Shown here: in pieces, positions 6,568-11,091 of the stretch | How positions within the stretch are numbered: position 1 is the first letter of the stretch | Layout of the letters: each line of letters begins with the position of its first letter | NCBI GenBank assembly: GCA_937904535.1 | Contig: CALELC010000052.1 | Coordinates: forward strand, 1 to 11,091 | Direction of reading: 5' to 3' | DNA: 11,091 nucleotides | From: an uncultured Planctomycetaceae bacterium | GTDB lineage: Bacteria > Planctomycetota > Planctomycetia > Pirellulales > Pirellulaceae | Made by a program: the position numbers and the translations under genes | Notes under the pieces: generated by a model | What the model saw: the letters and a program-made list of their open reading frames with translations, nothing else | Database searches by the model: none | What the model was told of the DNA's origin: nothing

Positions 6568-7581
6568 TTAGCGACTAAAGAGCGCTGCCGCAAAGTTGGC
6601 GGGATCAAAGGGGGAGAGATCGTCGATTCCTTCGCCGAGCCCGACAAACTTGACCGGCAAGTCAAATTGTCGGCGAATCGGCAGGATCACGCCGCCCTTA
6701 GCCGAACCATCCAGTTTGGCCAGGATGATCCCGGTGCAGCCGGCGACTTCGCTAAAGCCGCGCGCTTGGCTGATCGCGTTTTGCCCGGCGGTCGCATCGA
6801 GCACCAGCAGCACTTCATGCGGGGCTTCGGGGATCTGCTTGCTGACGACGCGGCGAATCTTATCCAGTTGCTGCATCAGGTGCGTCTGGTTCTGCAATCG
6901 CCCGGCAGTGTCGATCACCGCGACGTCGTACTGTTCTTCCACGGCCCGCTGAGCAGTACGGAACGCCACGCTGGCCGGATCCGAGTTCGCTGTGCCGGTG
7001 ACGATGTCGCAACCGATCCGCTGCGACCAAATAGTCAGTTGCTCGACCGCTGCCGCACGGAACGTGTCGCCGGCGCCGAGCAACACCCGCTGGCCGCTGC
7101 GGTGCAGGTTGTTGGCGAGTTTGCCGATCGAGGTGGTTTTGCCGCTGCCGTTGACACCGACGACCAAGATAATCGTCGGACCGTTTTCGGCACGAGCCAA
7201 CTCCGTTGATGCCCCGCTGAGCATTTCACGGGTTTGATCGGCGATGGTCTGCAGGAGTTCGTCGAACTTCACGACGCGGGCTCGGTAATCGCGGCCGACT
7301 CGGTCGCAGATCTCCGTCGCCGGTTCAACGCCCATGTCGGTGCGGATCAGCCGCGCAAACAGTTCCTCGAGGAGTGTGTCATCGACCAGACGGCCTTCGG
7401 ATTTGAAGAGGTCCCGGACATCGGTGTTGAGGACGGTGCGCGTTTTCTCGAGTCCAGCGCGCATCCGCGCCAGCAGACTGCCGCCTTCGGCTTGGCCACC
7501 CTTTCCGCCGTCCGCGGATCCCGCCGTTGGTTGGGAAGGATCAGCCGCCTTCGGTTCGGATTTGGACCTCCAAAATGCCAT
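6568..7581 (-). CDS. ftsY: signal recognition particle receptor FtsY
   Basis: A 337-residue SRP GTPase that docks ribosome-SRP complexes at the inner membrane. A short Gly/Ala-rich, mildly charged N-terminal linker (1-35) takes the place of the long acidic A domain of E. coli. The helical N domain spans about 36-125. The G domain has GVNGSGKTTSIGKLA (142-156, P-loop), GDTFRAAA (171-178), IDTAGR (223-228), AKLDGSAKGG (288-297) and GLGEGIDDLSPFD (314-326). I chose the ATG at 7581 because MAFWRSK matches the usual amphipathic FtsY start and GGGAG lies 9 bases upstream; the frame is open 26 codons further, without a ribosome site. The family is certain, since FtsY closing motifs (LGEGIDDL) separate it from Ffh, and no methionine-rich M domain follows. 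It is transcribed divergently from miaE. Confidence 0.96.
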   Translation of the reverse strand: MAFWRSKSEPKAADPSQPTAGSADGGKGGQAEGGSLLARMRAGLEKTRTVLNTDVRDLFKSEGRLVDDTLLEELFARLIRTDMGVEPATEICDRVGRDYRARVVKFDELLQTIADQTREMLSGASTELARAENGPTIILVVGVNGSGKTTSIGKLANNLHRSGQRVLLGAGDTFRAAAVEQLTIWSQRIGCDIVTGTANSDPASVAFRTAQRAVEEQYDVAVIDTAGRLQNQTHLMQQLDKIRRVVSKQIPEAPHEVLLVLDATAGQNAISQARGFSEVAGCTGIILAKLDGSAKGGVILPIRRQFDLPVKFVGLGEGIDDLSPFDPANFAAALFSR

Positions 7582-7738
7582 CCCACTACGCTCCCAAGAC
7601 AAAACTCGCCACACTGTCAATTGTTGCTCGATTGTTCCGCTCCGGCAGCCATCCGACAACCGGACGACCGTTCATTCGCGGTTTCCCGGCCACCTTGGCT
7701 GACGGATTTCACTGATACTCTGGATACTCCGACTCGAC

Positions 7739-8326
7739 ATGCTGCATTTACGATCCGCATCGGCGACCCGTTGGCTTGAACAAGTCGATGCCGGCCTGGA
7801 CGAGATCCTGATCGACCACGCTCACTGCGAACGCAAGGCGGCCACGACAGCGCTCAACCTGCTCAACTCCTACAGCGACGATCTGGAGCTGGGACGTGAG
7901 ATGAGCCGGATTATTGAGGAAGAACTCGAGCACTACTGGATGGTGATCGAGTTGCTGCAGCGGCGGCAGATCCGGTTCCGCCGTCTGGTTCCGGGACCCT
8001 ATGGCCGCGAGCTCAATGCTTTGGTCCGCAGCGGCGAACCGGCTCGCGGCATCGACCGCCTGCTCGTCGCCGGCCTGATCGAGGCCCGCAGCTGCGAACG
8101 TTTCGCCCTACTCCGCGATCACATGGCCGGCCGCGACGAGGAACTCGCTGAGTTCTACGGCAGCTTGTTTGAAAGCGAAGCTCGCCACCACACAACCTAT
8201 GTGCGGCTCGCGGAAAACTTTACTGGCGGTGATCGCAAGCTCGTGCGGCAGCGGCTGGAGGAACTTTCGGCCGCCGAAACCGCCATCATCGCGCAGGGCA
8301 GCCCGCTGCCACGCATGCACTCTTAA
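7739..8326 (+). CDS. miaE: tRNA-(ms2io6A)-hydroxylase, di-iron enzyme MiaE
   Basis: A 195-residue ferritin-like four-helix protein. MiaE uses a di-iron centre and O2 to hydroxylate the isopentenyl group of ms2i6A37 in tRNAs reading UNN codons. Likely ligands are Glu31 (in HAHCERKAA), Glu62 and His65 (EELEH), Glu115 (IEARSCERF) and Glu147 and His150 (ESEARHH). The HAHCERKAA and IEARSCERF blocks are typical of the family. The length is near the family norm of about 190-270. The start has no clear Shine-Dalgarno sequence. The gene is divergent from ftsY across a 157 bp gap and faces birA, with 135 bp between the two stops. It implies that MiaA and MiaB exist elsewhere in the genome. Confidence 0.9.
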   Translation: MLHLRSASATRWLEQVDAGLDEILIDHAHCERKAATTALNLLNSYSDDLELGREMSRIIEEELEHYWMVIELLQRRQIRFRRLVPGPYGRELNALVRSGEPARGIDRLLVAGLIEARSCERFALLRDHMAGRDEELAEFYGSLFESEARHHTTYVRLAENFTGGDRKLVRQRLEELSAAETAIIAQGSPLPRMHS

Positions 8327-8461
8327 CCCCTTCACCCACGCTCAACTCGGTTCGAACCATGTCGAACCATTGTTCCGCATATCGGGTCGGTGCAGGATGA
8401 AGGGCATGGTTCTCCTTCCTGAATCGCCGACGATGCAGGAACTGAGATTACGAAAGTCGAA

Positions 8462-9328
8462 TTAGGGCAGCGTGCGAACTTGCCACACCTCGCCGCTCCG
8501 CAGCGCTTGCACGCCATGGTCGCTCTGCACCAATAGCGCCCCTTCGCCGTCGATCCCGACACAGCGGCCGCGCTGCATCGCTCCTCCGCTTTGATAGCGG
8601 ACTTCCGATCCCGTCAGCAAACAGCGGCTGCGCAGCTCCTGGAGCAACTGCTGCGGCTCGGTCGCCAGTTCCCCGTAGGCTTGATGCAATTGCGACAGCA
8701 GTTCGGCCAGCCAGTCGTAACGCTCGGTCGGGCCGCGGGCGATCTCGCTCAGCGAACGGGCGGGCGAACTGACCGCATCGGCGAACCGCTGAAGGTCGGT
8801 CGCTACGTTGAGTCCGATGCCAATCACCACTCGATCGCTGCGGCTGGCGACCGACTCGACCAGCACGCCAGCGATCTTGCCACCGCCGACGTGCACATCG
8901 TTGGGCCATTTGATCCGCGCCGTGACCGGAGCCGCGACGTATTCGACACCCCGCGCGATCGCTACACCGGTCGCCAGGCCCACGAGCGGCAACACCTCCG
9001 GCGGCAACGACTGCGGCTGCACTTCACCAACCGCATGTACGAGTGAAAAGGTGAGCGTACCACCATCGGCCACCCATTGCCGGCCGCTGCGACCGCGCCC
9101 GGCGGTCTGTACATCGGCGAGGTACAGACGCGGTAGCAGCGAGTTATCGTCGCAATCGCCAGCATTCAAGTCACGGCACGCGGCTGAATTGGTCGAGTCG
9201 ATCTCGGCAAAGTAGCGAACCGAACGACAATCGCCCGACTGCAGCGCCTGCCAACAGGCACGCAGGCCCTGACCATCGACGCCCGGATCAACCACCAGCT
9301 CGGGCTCGTTGGGATGCGACATACTCAT
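8462..9328 (-). CDS. birA: biotin--[acetyl-CoA-carboxylase] ligase, monofunctional
   Basis: A 288-residue biotin protein ligase that makes biotinyl-AMP and attaches biotin to the BCCP lysine of acetyl-CoA carboxylase and related enzymes. Motifs are DSTNSAA (44-50), GRGRSGRQW (77-85, the biotin/ATP loop), KWPNDV (140-145), GGKIAGVLVE (149-158) and GIGLNV (170-175). A C-terminal SH3-like domain covers about 238-285. The N-terminal stretch before the catalytic core is only about 37 residues and has no helix-turn-helix, so this is a class I ligase without the biotin-repressor function of E. coli BirA. Its ATG overlaps the TGA of the upstream small gene (ATGA), indicating translational coupling in one operon. 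Confidence 0.95.
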   Translation of the reverse strand: MSMSHPNEPELVVDPGVDGQGLRACWQALQSGDCRSVRYFAEIDSTNSAACRDLNAGDCDDNSLLPRLYLADVQTAGRGRSGRQWVADGGTLTFSLVHAVGEVQPQSLPPEVLPLVGLATGVAIARGVEYVAAPVTARIKWPNDVHVGGGKIAGVLVESVASRSDRVVIGIGLNVATDLQRFADAVSSPARSLSEIARGPTERYDWLAELLSQLHQAYGELATEPQQLLQELRSRCLLTGSEVRYQSGGAMQRGRCVGIDGEGALLVQSDHGVQALRSGEVWQVRTLP

Positions 9329-9570
9329 TGGGTTAGCGCCGCCAGGAAGTACAGCAGCGGAGGTACGATGAAGACCGCCAACAGCACGATCACCGTGGTG
9401 TACTGCAGACGACTCAAACGCGAGCCGCCCTTGCTACCGAACTCTCGCTCTAAAAACTCCTCATATTCCTCGTCTTCGTCGCTGTCGTCGCCGTAGCCCA
9501 GGCTGTCGTCATAGCCCTCTTCGTCGTCATCTTCATCGTCCCAGTCTCGCCGGGCGGCCTGCCGCGTCAT
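9325..9570 (-). CDS. small acidic tail-anchored membrane protein, unknown function
   Basis: I do not recognise this 81-residue protein. Residues 9-43 are extremely acidic (22 of 35 are Asp or Glu), with interspersed Tyr and Gly. A basic stretch follows (SKGGSRLSRLQ, 46-56), then one hydrophobic helix at about 57-78 close to the C-terminus. The basic stretch before the helix suggests that the acidic part stays in the cytoplasm. I prefer the ATG at 9570 because it forms an ATGA overlap with the upstream hydrolase stop and has AGGG-type purines just before it; an in-frame GTG at 9597 is possible. The gene is sandwiched by ATGA overlaps between the hydrolase and birA genes, so it is probably translated. 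Partners are unknown; it may be a membrane tether for a basic protein. Confidence 0.75.
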   Translation of the reverse strand: MTRQAARRDWDDEDDDEEGYDDSLGYGDDSDEDEEYEEFLEREFGSKGGSRLSRLQYTTVIVLLAVFIVPPLLYFLAALTQ

Positions 9571-10484
9571 TGCCCTGCCCTCACCTTGTGCAGCCACCCC
9601 TGCAGGACCCGGAACACCTGATCGCGATCGGGTTCGTGGAAGATCTCGTGTAGCATCCCCGGGAAGGAAACAAAAGTCGCCTGATCGCCCGCTCGCAGCG
9701 CAAACGATTCGCTGGCCCGGTAACTGGTGATCGGATCGGCCTCACCATGCAGAACGAGTGTCGGCAGATCGAGTCGTTCTGCGTGATCCAGCGCATGCCG
9801 ACCCTGAGCGAGTAACTGAGTCGCCAAATACAACGACAGCCGGTTGTGCATCAGCGGATCTTCACGCGCGCACTGCAGCACCGTCTCGTCGTGTGACAAC
9901 TGATCGGTCTTCACCGGAGTGCGAATGGTCCACCAGGGCAGCAATTGTCCGGTTAGCCAAGCCGCGAATATCTGTGGCCGCGGCGGCGGTTGTTGCGGCA
10001 AGAACATCGGGCCGGAGAGCACCAGCCCCACCGGCTCCGGCGCTTCGGCCGCGACTTCACGCCGTCGCAGGATGTAGTTGGCAGCAAGGTTGCCGCCCAT
10101 GCTGTGTCCCAGCAGCACCAGCGGCACTCCGGCCGTCCGTTCGCTGGCTGTGCGGAGCATCGCCGCAACCTCCACCAGCGTTCGCCGATAGCTGCGGATG
10201 TGGCCGCGCCGCCCTGGCGATTGGCCGTGCCCCGGCAGATCGGCGGTGAGCGTTGCCCAGCCGTGATCAGCGAGCCGCTCGGCTACCGGCCGGTACCGCT
10301 GACCATGTTCCCCCAGGCCATGCACGATGACGACGCAGCCGCTACTGGCCCGGTCCACCGGGCGCCACAAACGCGCGTACAGATTTCCTTCGATCCCCGT
10401 GCTGAGAGGTTCTTCGGTAAGCGTTAACGCTGGCGCTGCTGGTTCCATCCGTGAGGTCTCTGAAAACATTTGCCGCAGGGGCAT
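9567..10484 (-). CDS. alpha/beta hydrolase, monoacylglycerol lipase/lysophospholipase type
   Basis: A 305-residue serine hydrolase of the Hydrolase_4 (PldB / monoacylglycerol lipase) group, likely cleaving acylglycerols, lysophospholipids or related esters. Features are VIVHGLGEHGQRY (52-64, oxyanion region), DLPGHGQSPGRRG (82-94), the nucleophile elbow GHSMGG with Ser128, LHGEADPITS with Asp250, and PGMLHEIFHE with His279, giving a complete catalytic triad. A cap region lies at about 160-225. No signal peptide is evident, so it is probably cytoplasmic. The start is uncertain: Met at 10484, 10469 or 10448 are possible and none has a good ribosome site; the last gives a 293-residue protein starting MEPAAPALTL. 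It is the first gene of the three-gene operon and its TGA overlaps the next ATG. The exact substrate is not deducible. Confidence 0.88.
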   Translation of the reverse strand: MPLRQMFSETSRMEPAAPALTLTEEPLSTGIEGNLYARLWRPVDRASSGCVVIVHGLGEHGQRYRPVAERLADHGWATLTADLPGHGQSPGRRGHIRSYRRTLVEVAAMLRTASERTAGVPLVLLGHSMGGNLAANYILRRREVAAEAPEPVGLVLSGPMFLPQQPPPRPQIFAAWLTGQLLPWWTIRTPVKTDQLSHDETVLQCAREDPLMHNRLSLYLATQLLAQGRHALDHAERLDLPTLVLHGEADPITSYRASESFALRAGDQATFVSFPGMLHEIFHEPDRDQVFRVLQGWLHKVRAGQ

Positions 10485-10606
10485 ACAAGTCGTCGTCGGT
10501 GGTCAAGCGGCGGGCGATCGCGAACAATGGTCGCTGATGCACAGACGAGCAGCCGCCCATTCGGTCGCCGACGTCGTGCAGCCTTATTCCACCACTTGAG
10601 AGCCGA

Positions 10607-11089
10607 ATGTTTTTCCGTCTGCTGTTCCTGGTCGTCATCTACCCGCTGGTCGAATTGTACCTGCTGTTGCAGTTTGCGAGTATCACGAGCGCAACGACCG
10701 CCATCGCTGTAGTGATTCTCACCGGCCTACTGGGCATCGCCCTAGCGCGGCGGCAGGGGATGCTGGCCGTGTGGCGGTTTCGCCAAGCGGTGGCTGAGGG
10801 ACGGCCGCCAGCGGCGGAGATCGCCGACACCGTGATGATTGTGCTCGCGGCTGGCCTGTTGGTGCTGCCCGGGCTGTTGAGCGACCTGTTGGGGGTGGCG
10901 CTACTGATTCCCATCAGCCGTCGCGTTATCTGCGGCTGGCTGTTGCGGCGAATCAGCAGCAAAGTGCAGGTGCGAACTTACGTCAACCGCAGCAGCGTGC
11001 GGATGCCTGACGAGTTCGAGACAATCGATGCCACGTTCCACCGCAGTGAGGAACCGGCCCCGGCCGAACCGCCGCGCATCGGCCCGTAG
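10607..11089 (+). CDS. fxsA: FxsA-family membrane protein
   Basis: A 160-residue inner-membrane protein of the FxsA family, named after suppression of F exclusion of phage T7 in E. coli; the cellular role is unclear. The N-terminal block YPLVELYLLLQ (12-22) and the LPGLLSDLLG motif (87-96) are the family hallmarks. Hydrophobic segments lie at about 4-24, 28-47 and 74-103, with a basic loop (ARRQG, 47-51) in between. The C-terminal part (about 112-160) is charged and Pro-rich and probably cytoplasmic. The start has a weak GAGAG before ATG. It is divergent from the hydrolase operon, with 122 bp between the start codons. The gene is complete, ending 2 bases before the window end. Confidence 0.88.
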   Translation: MFFRLLFLVVIYPLVELYLLLQFASITSATTAIAVVILTGLLGIALARRQGMLAVWRFRQAVAEGRPPAAEIADTVMIVLAAGLLVLPGLLSDLLGVALLIPISRRVICGWLLRRISSKVQVRTYVNRSSVRMPDEFETIDATFHRSEEPAPAEPPRIGP

Positions 11090-11091
11090 GT

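Noticed and set aside
7615..7620. perfect TTGACA on the minus strand upstream of ftsY
   Set aside because: No acceptable -10 hexamer lies 16-18 bases downstream, and the implied transcript start would fall almost on the start codon.
8349..8358. palindrome GGTTCGAACC between the miaE and birA stops
   Set aside because: It resembles a T-arm core sequence, but no tRNA cloverleaf surrounds it. The stem is too short and lacks a T-run, so a bidirectional terminator is not supported.
1..11091. CRISPR array, transposon ends, phage or defence genes
   Set aside because: No regularly spaced repeats with unique spacers and no transposase, integrase or toxin-like product were found; the tandem repeat at 2921-3022 has no spacers.

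Overview
The window looks like chromosomal DNA of a planctomycete, probably of the Rhodopirellula/Pirellulaceae type. The evidence is GC-rich coding sequence, long hairpin-rich intergenic gaps, and two tandem porin-like outer-membrane proteins with a cysteine-rich segment after the signal peptide. This assignment is inferred from protein character alone. No rRNA, tRNA, CRISPR array, transposase or phage gene was seen.

Left part (1-2700): a nitrogen module on the minus strand. An Amt/AmtB ammonium channel gene (1011-2438) is followed, after an unusually long and hairpin-rich gap of 430 bp, by a PII signal protein gene (233-580). The PII protein has Phe at position 51, where the classical modifiable T-loop tyrosine would be, and a 3-residue B-loop insertion. 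A candidate sigma-54 promoter lies upstream of amtB. The first 180 bases carry an imperfect direct repeat of about 43 bp.

Middle part (2700-6570): two tandem paralogous minus-strand genes for BBP2-type beta-barrel porins (3036-4397 and 4722-6068). Each has a signal peptide, a Cys-rich linker and a C-terminal Phe, and each has its own terminator-like hairpin. Sequence blocks in front of the two genes match at similar distances, so the duplication included the leader and promoter region. A four-copy 25-26 bp tandem repeat lies just behind the first porin stop.

Right part (6570-11091): housekeeping genes. ftsY (SRP receptor, minus) is divergent from miaE (tRNA di-iron hydroxylase, plus). A minus-strand operon of an alpha/beta hydrolase (monoacylglycerol-lipase-like), a small acidic tail-anchored membrane protein and a monofunctional biotin-protein ligase is joined by two ATGA overlaps. 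fxsA (plus) is divergent from that operon.

I see no clear undescribed multi-gene system. The most interesting points are the non-tyrosine PII, the structured amtB-glnB gap, the co-duplicated porin control regions and the small acidic membrane protein in the birA operon.
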